Shown: piece by piece, positions 1 through 8,284 of the stretch
Position numbering within the stretch: the first letter of the stretch is position 1
How the letters are laid out: every line of letters begins with the position of its first letter
Assembly: GCF_004364975.1 (NCBI RefSeq)
Contig: NZ_SOBW01000008.1
Location: 680,610 to 744,609 of the forward strand
Direction of reading: 5' to 3'
Source: Gelidibacter sediminis
GTDB taxonomy: Bacteria; Bacteroidota; Bacteroidia; Flavobacteriales; Flavobacteriaceae
Length of the DNA stretch: 64,000 nt
Position numbers and translations under genes: made by a program
Notes under the pieces: generated by a model
The model's database searches: none
The model's input: only the letters and a program-made list of their open reading frames with translations
Told to the model about the DNA's origin: nothing

Positions 1-241
1 ACGTGAGATTTCTCGTACTGAAGGATTATTTGTGGGGTATACGAGCGGCGCTGCAATGCAAGCTGTAAAACAACTTAAAGATGAAGGCGCTTTTAAGGCA
101 GGCGATAAGGTAGTTGTTATCTTTCCTGACCATGGGTCGCGCTATATGAGCAAGGTATACAGTGATAAGTGGATGGAAGAACAGGGCTTTTTTGACAGTA
201 AAAAGGTGGCAAGTATGGAAACCATACAATATGTTAAATAG
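1..241 (+). CDS. capA: PLP-dependent cysteine synthase/CBS-family enzyme, C-terminal part; candidate cysteate synthase CapA
   Basis: Only the last 79 codons are in the window, reading in frame from base 2 to the TAA at 239-241. The motif [10 protein letters not shown] followed by [11 protein letters not shown] is the C-terminal part of fold-type II PLP enzymes of the cysteine synthase/cystathionine beta-synthase family, where the Ser/Gly-rich loop helps hold the cofactor phosphate and the DHGSRY segment closes the fold. No CBS-pair regulatory domain follows. The next gene on the same strand is an alpha-oxoamine synthase. In Capnocytophaga a PLP type II enzyme (CapA) makes cysteate from O-phosphoserine and sulfite and an oxoamine synthase (CapB) condenses it with a fatty acyl thioester, so this pairing suggests CapA. 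An ordinary cysteine synthase or cystathionine beta-synthase remains possible, because the active-site half is outside the window. Confidence 0.6.
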   Translation, partial: REISRTEGLFVGYTSGAAMQAVKQLKDEGAFKAGDKVVVIFPDHGSRYMSKVYSDKWMEEQGFFDSKKVASMETIQYVK

Positions 242-355
242 CTGTATATCAAAATCATAATACTGTGAAATGGATGGTCAACACAGATTTTCTACTCTTC
301 AAAATGTTATAAACAGCAGTTTATAACTAAATTATGCTAAGAAAAGTAATTTAGT

Positions 356-363
356 TAATTTTG
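356..363 (+). promoter_or_regulatory. -7-like box TAATTTTG upstream of the oxoamine synthase
   Basis: TAATTTTG fits the Bacteroidota -7 consensus TAnnTTTG. It lies about 100 bp before the start at 467. No clear TTG box is seen 17-23 bp upstream, so this is a weak prediction. It would give the oxoamine synthase its own promoter in the 225-bp gap, which also contains a short palindrome TGACGTCA at 393-400. Confidence 0.3.
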
Positions 364-466
364 CCCAAACTAATTAGACTAACTGAAGATGATGACGTCA
401 TAAAAATTTAACCTTAATAATGGTTGAATACAATGACTGCCTATGTCGGAATAACACTAATATTAC

Positions 467-1726
467 ATGAAAGACTTATTTGATAAAATTTACAGAGACA
501 AAGGACCTCTTGGTAAATGGGCTTCACAAGCTGAAGGCTATTTTGTATTCCCAAAATTAGAAGGTCAGATCTCTAACCGAATGAAATTCCGTGGTAAAGA
601 TGTAATTACATGGAGTATCAATGATTATTTAGGTTTGGCAAACCATCCTGAAGTTAGAAAAACGGATGCTCAAGCTGGAACTGATTATGGTTCAGCGTAC
701 CCAATGGGTGCACGAATGATGTCTGGCCATACAGATCTTCATGAAGTGTTACAGAATGAACTTGCAGAGTTTGTAGATAAAGAAGCAGCATATCTCTTAA
801 ATTTTGGTTACCAAGGAATGGTGTCAACAATTGATGCCTTGGTGTCTAAGGACGATATCATTGTATATGATGTGGATGCTCATGCTTGTATCATTGACGG
901 TGTTAGATTACATATGGGGAAACGATTTACCTATAAACATAACGACGTTGAAAGTTTAGAAAAAAACCTAGAGCGTGCTACCAAAATGGCAGAACAAACA
1001 GGCGGCGGAATACTTGTGATTTCTGAAGGCGTTTTTGGGATGCGTGGTGAGCAAGGCCGGTTAAAAGAAATTGTAGCGCTTAAAGAAAAATATAATTTTA
1101 GATTTTTAGTAGATGATGCTCATGGTTTTGGTACACTTGGTAAAACAGGTGCTGGAGCAGGTGAGGAACAAGGGGTTCAAAAAGATATTGACGTGTACTT
1201 TGCAACCTTTGCAAAATCATTGGCAAGTACTGGTGCATTTATTGCAGCAGACCAAGAAATCATTGATTACTTAAAATACAATTTGCGTTCTCAAATGTTT
1301 GCCAAATCACTACAAATGCAATTGGTTGTTGGGGCTCGTAAACGTTTGGAAATGTTAAAAACAATGCCAGAATTGAAAGATAAGCTTTGGGAAAACACCA
1401 ATGCGTTACAATCTGGACTTAAATCTCGTGGATTTGATATAGGAACTACCCAAAGTTGCGTAACTCCAGTGTATCTTAAAGGAAGTATTCCAGAGGCTAT
1501 GGCTTTAGTGAAAGATTTACGTGAAAACCACGGAATTTTTTGTTCTATTGTGGTGTACCCTGTTATTCCAAAAGGACTTATTTTGCTAAGAATGATTCCT
1601 ACAGCAACACACACATTAGATGATATCAATGAAACTTTAGAAGCTTTTGAGGAAATCAGAACGCGCCTTGAAAATGGCACTTATAAAAGGCTGTCAGCTT
1701 CTGTTGCAGCAGCAATGGGAGAATAG
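467..1726 (+). CDS. capB: Alpha-oxoamine synthase (aminotransferase class I/II fold); candidate cysteate-C-fatty acyltransferase CapB
   Basis: A 419-residue PLP enzyme of the family that includes serine palmitoyltransferase, KBL and BioF. It would condense an amino acid with an acyl thioester, with loss of CO2. Visible motifs are the PLP-contacting VDDAHGFG (D217, H219) and the Schiff-base lysine K250 in ATFAKSLAS. The N-terminal GKWASQAEGYFVFPKLEG segment is unlike BioF. The preceding cysteine-synthase-like gene makes cysteate a plausible substrate and 3-ketocapnine a plausible product, the first step to sulfonolipids found in many Flavobacteriia. Serine palmitoyltransferase (sphingolipids) is the main alternative. 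BioF is unlikely because no biotin genes are nearby. The ATG at 467 is the only good start. A bidirectional terminator follows. Confidence 0.75.
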   Translation: MKDLFDKIYRDKGPLGKWASQAEGYFVFPKLEGQISNRMKFRGKDVITWSINDYLGLANHPEVRKTDAQAGTDYGSAYPMGARMMSGHTDLHEVLQNELAEFVDKEAAYLLNFGYQGMVSTIDALVSKDDIIVYDVDAHACIIDGVRLHMGKRFTYKHNDVESLEKNLERATKMAEQTGGGILVISEGVFGMRGEQGRLKEIVALKEKYNFRFLVDDAHGFGTLGKTGAGAGEEQGVQKDIDVYFATFAKSLASTGAFIAADQEIIDYLKYNLRSQMFAKSLQMQLVVGARKRLEMLKTMPELKDKLWENTNALQSGLKSRGFDIGTTQSCVTPVYLKGSIPEAMALVKDLRENHGIFCSIVVYPVIPKGLILLRMIPTATHTLDDINETLEAFEEIRTRLENGTYKRLSASVAAAMGE

Positions 1727-1747
1727 GTCTCAACAAAATAAATACAT

Positions 1748-1781
1748 AAAAAAATCCCAATTCGACATTGGGATTTTTTTT
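1748..1781. terminator. Bidirectional rho-independent terminator
   Basis: An AT-flanked hairpin, AATCCCAAT / ATTGGGATT with loop TCGAC, has A and T runs on opposite sides. It can therefore end both the oxoamine synthase (+) and the convergent GNAT gene (-). Confidence 0.85.
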
Positions 1782-1845
1782 ATATTATATTTAATTGTAG
1801 ACTGGCAATTGGTGTTATAACGGAAAAGATTGTAATTCTATCAAC

Positions 1846-2967
1846 CTATTCAATTTGTTTTCGTACGGTCTTTCTACGTTTAAAAACTTCTGGGTTAAAG
1901 TGCTTCCAAATTTGATGGATAGCGATATTATCTTCCAATTCTGGGGTTCTTACACAGCGTTCTATGCCTTTCTCAGTAAAAACTTTATAATATTCATTAA
2001 ATATTAAAGCCGTAACACCCTTATTTTGATATTCTGGATGAATACCTATCAAATAGAACACCACTTCTTTACTGTGTTTTTTAGCATGCAAAATATGCGT
2101 AAATCCAAATGGAAATAATTTACCCTTTGTTTTTTGTAATGCTCTTGCAAAGGAGGGCATTACAATAGCAAAAGCAACCAACTCATCATCTTTATCAATT
2201 ACAAATTTGATGTATTCTGGGTTTACAAAACTGATAAATTTTTTCTTGAAGTACTCTTTTTGAATGTCTGTAATCGCGACAAAGGATGATAAGGATGCGT
2301 ATGACTTGTTGAAGAGATCGAACATTTTGTCTACATAAGGCATTACTTCTTCAGTCCTGGTGAACCCTAAGGCTCTCAACTCGTAGCGTCTCTTAATAAG
2401 TTCTTGTGCTTTGGAAAACTGCTCAATTTTAACATTGGAAAAGGGAAATCTACTTTCAGAATACAATTTCTCATCTGTATACCCCAACTCCTGAAAATGG
2501 TTTACGTAATACGGATAGTTGTACCAGGTGATCATATTTCCCAAATGCTCGTACCCTTCAGTCATCACCCCAACTTTATCCAAATTTGAAAATCCTACAG
2601 GACCTTCAACATAATCTAAGCTATTGGCTTTGCCAATTTCATGAACCTTTTCTAAAAGAGCTTTGGTCACTTCAATGTCGTCAATAACATCAAACCAACC
2701 AAATCGCATTTTTTTCTCCTTTTGGTGGTTCACTTCTAACCAATTTATTATAGCTGCAACTCTACCAACAATTTGATTATTCTTATAGGCTAAAAAGAAA
2801 GTCGCCTCTGCATCATTAAAAATAGGGTTCTTTTTTTTGTTAAAAGTCTCCAATTCTTGTTTAATAATTGGTGGCACCCACTTTGTGGAGTCTTTATAAA
2901 GCTCAAAAGGAAATTTTACGAATGCTTTTAATTCTTTTGGGGTGCTAACTTGTTTAATTGTAATCAT
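1846..2967 (-). CDS. GNAT-fold N-acyltransferase-like protein (373 aa)
   Basis: A soluble 373-residue protein widespread in Bacteroidota. The C-terminal IGIHPEYQNKGVTALIF matches GNAT motif A, the acyl-CoA pyrophosphate-binding loop, and the N-terminal FVKFPFELYKDSTKWVPPI region is characteristic of the family. From memory, database entries sometimes carry the unsupported name GTP cyclohydrolase; nothing here resembles FolE or RibA. It starts 6 bp after the stop of the outer-membrane protein gene, so the two form an operon. It is convergent with the candidate capnine synthase. Bacterial ceramide synthase in Caulobacter is also a GNAT-type acyltransferase, so a role in N-acylating capnine or another amine is a reasonable but untested guess. 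Confidence 0.7.
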   Translation of the reverse strand: MITIKQVSTPKELKAFVKFPFELYKDSTKWVPPIIKQELETFNKKKNPIFNDAEATFFLAYKNNQIVGRVAAIINWLEVNHQKEKKMRFGWFDVIDDIEVTKALLEKVHEIGKANSLDYVEGPVGFSNLDKVGVMTEGYEHLGNMITWYNYPYYVNHFQELGYTDEKLYSESRFPFSNVKIEQFSKAQELIKRRYELRALGFTRTEEVMPYVDKMFDLFNKSYASLSSFVAITDIQKEYFKKKFISFVNPEYIKFVIDKDDELVAFAIVMPSFARALQKTKGKLFPFGFTHILHAKKHSKEVVFYLIGIHPEYQNKGVTALIFNEYYKVFTEKGIERCVRTPELEDNIAIHQIWKHFNPEVFKRRKTVRKQIE

Positions 2968-2973
2968 AAGGTC

Positions 2974-3945
2974 TTATTTGCCGTCATCATTGAAATCCGT
3001 TTGTTTTTTCTTTTGAATTTTTCGCTCCTGAAGTCTCAATTCATCTTTTGCAGGATTACCATTATCTATTTCTTTGTCCTTATGGAAATCAAAGCGATAG
3101 GACATTCCAAAATTAACACCTAATACTGATGGCGTATCTTTGGTGTTAAACGTTAGGGCGGTATCTAATTGAAAGTTTTTATTCCAAAGATAGGCGCCTC
3201 CAAAACGGAATAAATTATCAGCATAAAAATCACTTTTAATACCTTGTGCTTCAGTGAAAATTGCCCATTGCGGATTGAAAGAATGGGTTAAGGTAAAAAT
3301 ATATTGAAAGTCAGATTGATCAGTTCCTATCCTATCTTTTACTAAGTTGATCACAAAAACCCAACCACCAGAGAAATTATTTTGAGATATGATGGCTACC
3401 TTGGGGCTAAACCCTTCAATCCCTGGAGCAGTATATGGATTGTCTTTAGTGTCATAATTAGCACCTGCATAAATGGCAACTGCAGGAATTAAGGATTTCC
3501 ATTTAAACTTTCTATTGGCTTTCCAGCTGTACAAATTAGGTTTTTCCTCACCGGCCTTACGATAAGGATCATAAATCATGTATTTCGCACCAATGGCTAA
3601 TGTTTTAAAATTGCCTCGGTCAAACTCTTGAGGAATACTTGAAGAATTATAAGTTTGGGTGTCATTTTGATAGGTGCCCTGAATATTCAATTCCAACTCT
3701 TCAAAAAGCAATCCGAAACGGGCAGCAAAATCAGCTCCAAACCCTGAAACCTCATATTTCAACGGGGTATGCTCTTCTTTTATTAAATAAGGGCCTGCTT
3801 CAAATTGAAGTACATTAGTGCCTACAGAAAAAGCACTCTGAGAAACCCCCGGACGGTTGGAGTTTATGACTTCAGTATATTGGGCAAATGCAAAATGGGT
3901 AAAGGTGAAGATTAAAAAAACAAAGGAAATTTTGATGGATTTCAT
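2974..3945 (-). CDS. Outer-membrane beta-barrel protein, phenol MetA-degradation/transporter-like family
   Basis: A 323-residue protein with a clear signal peptide (MKSIKISFVFLIFTFTHFAFA, cleavage before QY). The mature part is built of alternating aromatic strands typical of a barrel, with a basic, Lys/Glu-rich tail at the C terminus. It resembles the transporter family linked to Phenol_MetA_deg, whose role is mostly unproven. NSNRPGVSQSAFSVG near the N terminus is the usual signature of this group. It heads a two-gene operon with the GNAT protein. A -7-like box (TAGTTTTG) lies just upstream on the minus strand at 3972-3965. Substrate unknown. Confidence 0.65.
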   Translation of the reverse strand: MKSIKISFVFLIFTFTHFAFAQYTEVINSNRPGVSQSAFSVGTNVLQFEAGPYLIKEEHTPLKYEVSGFGADFAARFGLLFEELELNIQGTYQNDTQTYNSSSIPQEFDRGNFKTLAIGAKYMIYDPYRKAGEEKPNLYSWKANRKFKWKSLIPAVAIYAGANYDTKDNPYTAPGIEGFSPKVAIISQNNFSGGWVFVINLVKDRIGTDQSDFQYIFTLTHSFNPQWAIFTEAQGIKSDFYADNLFRFGGAYLWNKNFQLDTALTFNTKDTPSVLGVNFGMSYRFDFHKDKEIDNGNPAKDELRLQERKIQKKKQTDFNDDGK

Positions 3946-3964
3946 TTTCTAAAATGATTAGGCT

Positions 3965-3972
3965 CAAAACTA
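3965..3972 (-). promoter_or_regulatory. -7-like box TAGTTTTG for the outer-membrane protein operon
   Basis: Read on the minus strand, TAGTTTTG fits TAnnTTTG and lies about 20 bp before the start at 3945. No upstream TTG at the right spacing is visible. Confidence 0.35.
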
Positions 3973-4105
3973 CATATTTTTTTTGATTTTGAATTGCTTT
4001 TAATCGATTGAAAAACGAATTCTGTATTATAGTAAGGTGTCGTCCAAAGTGTGTAAACTGTGCCAAAACGCCTGATTTTATATTTTTTTTAAGTATTTAA
4101 AACAG

Positions 4106-4133
4106 TTTGTAAAGACTAAGAATCGTACTTTTG
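4106..4133 (+). promoter_or_regulatory. Flavobacterial-type promoter before DUF4834/YfhO
   Basis: TTTG at 4106-4109, a 16-bp spacer and TACTTTTG at 4126-4133 fit the Bacteroidota -33/-7 pattern. The start codon at 4153 follows within 20 bp, so the leader would be short. Confidence 0.5.
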
Positions 4134-4152
4134 GTGAAAATATATTTTAACT

Positions 4153-4428
4153 ATGCAAGTGGCGTCCTTTACAGGTTTTTTAAGAACCATTTTAATAATT
4201 ATGTTGGTTTGGTACGGCGTTAAGATTCTAATGAGGTTTTTCGCACCCTATGTTGTCCGCTATATGTCCAAAAAAATGCAAGAACGTTTTAGTGGACAAT
4301 TCCAACAGGAGCAAGAGGCCAAAAATCGACCTAAAGAGGGAGAAACTATTATTGACAAAATACCAGAGAGGCGTCAAACTTCTGATAAAAAAGTAGGGGA
4401 GTACGTGGATTACGAAGAAATTGATTAA
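4153..4428 (+). CDS. DUF4834 family small membrane protein
   Basis: A 91-residue protein with one N-terminal membrane helix (about residues 9-33, FLRTILIIMLVWYGVKIL) and a charged cytoplasmic tail, rich in Gln/Glu/Lys, ending in VGEYVDYEEID. This matches DUF4834, a short Bacteroidota family commonly found before YfhO-type genes. Thirty bp separate it from the YfhO gene, so the two are probably cotranscribed. Function unknown. An adaptor for the large membrane enzyme is possible. Confidence 0.75.
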   Translation: MQVASFTGFLRTILIIMLVWYGVKILMRFFAPYVVRYMSKKMQERFSGQFQQEQEAKNRPKEGETIIDKIPERRQTSDKKVGEYVDYEEID

Positions 4429-4458
4429 TTTGCCGCAATCAAACAATTGCACTGATTC

Positions 4459-6891
4459 ATGACTTTTTCACTTAAAAGATTCCTACCACATTTTTTAATT
4501 ATTCTTGGCTTTATTGCGCTTTCATTGGCTTATTTTAGTCCGGTTTTGAGTGGAAAGCAAATTTTTCAGAGTGACATTATGCAGTACATTGGAATGTCTA
4601 AGCAGCAAACCGATTTTAGAGCTGCCACTGGCGAAGAAACCTATTGGACCAATAGTGCATTTGGAGGTATGCCTACATATCAGTTAGGAGCCAAATACCC
4701 TCACAATTATATTAAAAAATTAGATTCGGTTTTGCGATTTCTCCCAAGACCAGCTGATTATCTTTTTCTTTATTTTATAGGGTTTTACATATTTATGCTG
4801 ACTTTAAAGGTCAATTATAAATTAGCGGCCCTAGGCGCACTGGCCTTGGGGTTTTCTACTTATCTTATTATCATTCTAGGCGTTGGACACAACAGTAAAG
4901 CGCATGCTATTGCCTATATGCCTTTAGTCTTAAGCGGAATTTTACTTGTCTTTCAAAAGAAATACATTTTCGGGTTTTTATTGACTACTGTAGCGATGGC
5001 GCTGGAGTTAAGCGCAAACCATTACCAAATGACCTATTACTTGTTGTTATTGGTATTGATTTTGGGTGCAGTTTATCTTTATGATGCTTATAAAAAGAAC
5101 TTATTGCCTCACTTTTTTAAATCGGTGGGTATTATGTTTATAGCGGTTGTACTAGCCATAGGTATGAATGCCACAAATATTATGGCAACTCAGGAGTATG
5201 TGAAAGAAAGCACCCGTGGCAAAAGCGAATTGACTATTAACCCGGATGGTACTCCTAAAGAAGTGACCTCTGGGTTGGATAAAGAGTACATTACAGAGTA
5301 TAGTTATGGCTTTTTAGAAACTTTCAATCTTTTTATTCCGAGACTTTTGGGTGGTGGTAACGGAGAAGATGTTGGCAAGGATTCTGAAATGTATAAGTTT
5401 TATACGGGAATTGGTGCAAGTCCGGTAGAGGCTATGCGCGAAGTGAAACATACACCAACGTATTGGGGAGACCAACCAATTGTAGAAGCACCTGCCTATG
5501 TTGGCGCCGTGGTATTGTTCCTTTTTGTATTTGCACTTTTAGTTGTTAAAGGGCGCTTAAAATGGTGGCTCGTTGGTGGTACTATTATGTCTTTATTATT
5601 GTCTTATGGGAAGAACCTGGGCTTTTTAACAGACTTCTTTATTGATTATGTGCCGATGTACGATAAGTTCAGGGCTGTTAGTTCTATTCAGGTCATTTTG
5701 GAGCTTTGTATTCCTGTGTTGGCAATATTTGGATTGGTGCATCTGTTCAATGATTTTGAAAAGAATGAGGACAAGTTGAAGGCGTTAAAGATTGCTGCAG
5801 GAATTTCTGGAGGACTTGCTATATTGTTCTTGCTGTTTAAGGGCTCCTTCGACTTTGTAGGTGCTAATGATGGGTATTACAGACAGGCTTATGGCGAATA
5901 TGGACAAAGTTTTGTTGATGCCTTAAAAGCGGATAGAAAGTCAATGTATACTGCAGATACATTGCGGACCTTAATTTTGGTATTGCTTTCTGCTGGTGGT
6001 ATTTGGTTGTATTTACAAAAGAAGTTATCTCAAAATGTATTAGTCGTTGTATTTGCAGTACTCATACTTTTTGATTTGGTCAATGTGGACAGGCGCTATG
6101 TTAATAATGAGAATTTTGTATCGGCACTTCAGGTGAGCAAACCTTATCAGGCCAATGCTGCAGATTTGGAAATCCTAAAGGATGATGGCCATTTTAGGGT
6201 ATTTGATGTGGCTTCAAGTGGGGCTCGAGCATCTTATTTCCACAATTCGCTTAGTGGTTATCATGCCGCAAAATTAGGGCGCTATAATGAGCTATTTAAT
6301 TTTTATATCGCTAAAAATAATATCAATGTATTGAACATGCTCAATACGAAATACATTATTGCTGATGACGAGCAAGGCGGAATTTTTCCTTATGAAAATG
6401 AGGACGCCAATGGCAATGCTTGGTTTATTTCTGAGATAGAAAAAGTGAATTCTGCGAATGCCGAAATGACTGCTCTAGAAAATTTAGACACTAAAAATAA
6501 GGCTGTAACTACGCAAGATTTGGCTGCTGTAAAATTCAAGACAGATTCCATTGCAACACTATTATTATCAGAATATAAACCGAATTACTTAAAGTATAGC
6601 TCTAACAATAATAATGATGGATTTGCAGTGTTTTCTGAGATCTATTATGGCGATGGTTGGAATGCGTATGTAGATGGAAAATTGCAACCACATTACCGGG
6701 TCAACTACGTGTTACGCGGCATGCCAATTCCGAAAGGACAGCACACCATCGAATTTAAATTTGAACCGCAGGTTGTTAAAACTGGAAGTACAATTGCCTT
6801 AGCGAGTAGTGCATTGGTTGGACTGTTAATTTTGGTTGGGATTGTATATATGCGAAAGCAGGTTCGTGAGAAAGGTGACACCATCTCATAA
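4459..6891 (+). CDS. YfhO family membrane protein (GT-C-like)
   Basis: 810 residues, with an N-terminal helix, many hydrophobic segments between about residues 80 and 540, and a large extracytoplasmic C-terminal domain ending in another helix at about 780-800. The segment YGDGWNAYVDG...KGQHTIEFKFEP is typical of the YfhO C-terminal domain. In Gram-positives YfhO acts in glycosylation of lipoteichoic acid; the Bacteroidota members are thought to be polyprenol-sugar-dependent glycosyltransferases but are uncharacterised. The gene is followed by a glycosyltransferase 4 and a flippase on the same strand, which supports a role in surface glycan assembly. Confidence 0.8.
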   Translation: MTFSLKRFLPHFLIILGFIALSLAYFSPVLSGKQIFQSDIMQYIGMSKQQTDFRAATGEETYWTNSAFGGMPTYQLGAKYPHNYIKKLDSVLRFLPRPADYLFLYFIGFYIFMLTLKVNYKLAALGALALGFSTYLIIILGVGHNSKAHAIAYMPLVLSGILLVFQKKYIFGFLLTTVAMALELSANHYQMTYYLLLLVLILGAVYLYDAYKKNLLPHFFKSVGIMFIAVVLAIGMNATNIMATQEYVKESTRGKSELTINPDGTPKEVTSGLDKEYITEYSYGFLETFNLFIPRLLGGGNGEDVGKDSEMYKFYTGIGASPVEAMREVKHTPTYWGDQPIVEAPAYVGAVVLFLFVFALLVVKGRLKWWLVGGTIMSLLLSYGKNLGFLTDFFIDYVPMYDKFRAVSSIQVILELCIPVLAIFGLVHLFNDFEKNEDKLKALKIAAGISGGLAILFLLFKGSFDFVGANDGYYRQAYGEYGQSFVDALKADRKSMYTADTLRTLILVLLSAGGIWLYLQKKLSQNVLVVVFAVLILFDLVNVDRRYVNNENFVSALQVSKPYQANAADLEILKDDGHFRVFDVASSGARASYFHNSLSGYHAAKLGRYNELFNFYIAKNNINVLNMLNTKYIIADDEQGGIFPYENEDANGNAWFISEIEKVNSANAEMTALENLDTKNKAVTTQDLAAVKFKTDSIATLLLSEYKPNYLKYSSNNNNDGFAVFSEIYYGDGWNAYVDGKLQPHYRVNYVLRGMPIPKGQHTIEFKFEPQVVKTGSTIALASSALVGLLILVGIVYMRKQVREKGDTIS

Positions 6892-6959
6892 ATAGGCACT
6901 CTAGAATTTATAAACGATAATTATATCTAAAGATTCCCGCCTTTTGTGAATAGAAGATT

Positions 6960-8237
6960 ATGCCAAAAAAAGCACTTATCATTACGTATTATTGGCCCCC
7001 AGCAGGTGGACCTGGAGTGCAGCGTTGGTTGAAATTCGTAAAATATCTTCCTGATTTCGGCATTCATCCTGTGGTGTATATTCCGGAAAACCCGAGTTAT
7101 CCTCTATTGGATCAAACATTGTTGGATGACATTCCTGAAGATGTCACTATTCTAAAACAGCCGATAACCGAGCCCTATAAATTAGCTGAGATTTTTTCGA
7201 AACAAGCTTCGAAAACCATTAGTTCTGGTGTCATTCCCAAAGTGAAGAAACAAACGGCTATTCAGAAATTGATGCTCTATGTGCGTGGTAATTTTTTTAT
7301 TCCAGATGCCAGAAAAGCATGGGTAAAACCTTCCGTGAGCTATTTATCTGAATACATTAACGAACATCAAATTGAAACAGTAATTACGACCGGTCCGCCG
7401 CATAGTTTGCATTTAATTGGCTTACACCTTAAAGCGCGGTTGGGGATAAAATGGATTGCTGATTTTAGAGATCCGTGGACCACCATTGGTTATCATAAAA
7501 AATTAAAACTCAGTGCTAGTGCCGCTCAAAAGCATGAGCATATGGAAAAGCAGGTGCTCACTACCGCTGATCATATAATTGTTACTAGTGGGAATACCAA
7601 AACGGAATTTGCCGCAAAATCAAACCAGCCCGTTACCGTAATTACCAATGGTTATGATTATCAACAACTTCCTAAGACAGTAAAAGACCAAAGGTTTTCT
7701 GTAGCGCACATTGGCTCTTTATTGTCTGAACGCAATCCAAAAGCATTGTGGAAAGTTTTAGGCGAACTCATACAGGAATACGACGATTTTAAAGAAGTCT
7801 TTGTTCTAAAATTAATTGGTGTGGTAAGTGACGATGTGCTCAATAAAATTCGACAATTTATACCGGAAAACAATATTGATATTGTTGGCTATGTCACCCA
7901 TAAGGAAGCTTTAGTGCATCAAAGACAATCTCAATTGTTATTATTGATTGAAATAGATTCCGAAGACACTAAAGCCATTATTCCTGGAAAATTATTTGAA
8001 TATATGGTGGCTGAAACTCCTATAGTTGCGGTAGGACCACCAGATTCTGATGTTGAAGGTATTATAAAGTCTACAAATACAGGGCGATATTTTGGTTATC
8101 ACTCAGAGCCGGAATTAAAAGCCCATCTATTCTCTAGTTACGAAGCTTATAAAAAATCAACCTTAGCGACGCACCCAATAGGGTTGCAGCAATACAGTAG
8201 AAAAGCTTTGACCCAAAAATTGGCAGGTCTCATCTGA
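6960..8237 (+). CDS. Glycosyltransferase family 4-type enzyme (GT-B)
   Basis: 425 residues. The N-terminal GGPGVQRWLKFVKYLP is the usual acceptor-domain start of GT4-like enzymes. ADFRDPWT at about residue 165 and GKLFEYMVAETPIVAVG at about 343 (donor-site Glu) mark the Rossmann halves. It would move a sugar from a nucleotide donor to a lipid-linked or protein acceptor on the cytoplasmic side. It lies 68 bp after the YfhO gene and 47 bp before the flippase, so it is likely in the same transcription unit. Sugar specificity cannot be read from the sequence. Confidence 0.85.
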   Translation: MPKKALIITYYWPPAGGPGVQRWLKFVKYLPDFGIHPVVYIPENPSYPLLDQTLLDDIPEDVTILKQPITEPYKLAEIFSKQASKTISSGVIPKVKKQTAIQKLMLYVRGNFFIPDARKAWVKPSVSYLSEYINEHQIETVITTGPPHSLHLIGLHLKARLGIKWIADFRDPWTTIGYHKKLKLSASAAQKHEHMEKQVLTTADHIIVTSGNTKTEFAAKSNQPVTVITNGYDYQQLPKTVKDQRFSVAHIGSLLSERNPKALWKVLGELIQEYDDFKEVFVLKLIGVVSDDVLNKIRQFIPENNIDIVGYVTHKEALVHQRQSQLLLLIEIDSEDTKAIIPGKLFEYMVAETPIVAVGPPDSDVEGIIKSTNTGRYFGYHSEPELKAHLFSSYEAYKKSTLATHPIGLQQYSRKALTQKLAGLI

Positions 8238-8284
8238 CACTTGTCTTGCAACTCAAAATTCTTATCTTCGGGTTTTAATATTCT

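Noticed and set aside
391-402. Palindrome TGACGTCA in the gap before the oxoamine synthase
   Set aside because: Short and single; I see no second copy nearby, so there is no support for an operator.
467-1726. BioF (biotin) function for the oxoamine synthase
   Set aside because: No biotin gene is near, and the N-terminal region and the neighbour gene fit a lipid function better.
1846-2967. Database-style name GTP cyclohydrolase for the GNAT protein
   Set aside because: No cyclohydrolase motif; the true GTP cyclohydrolase is folE at 33171-33767.
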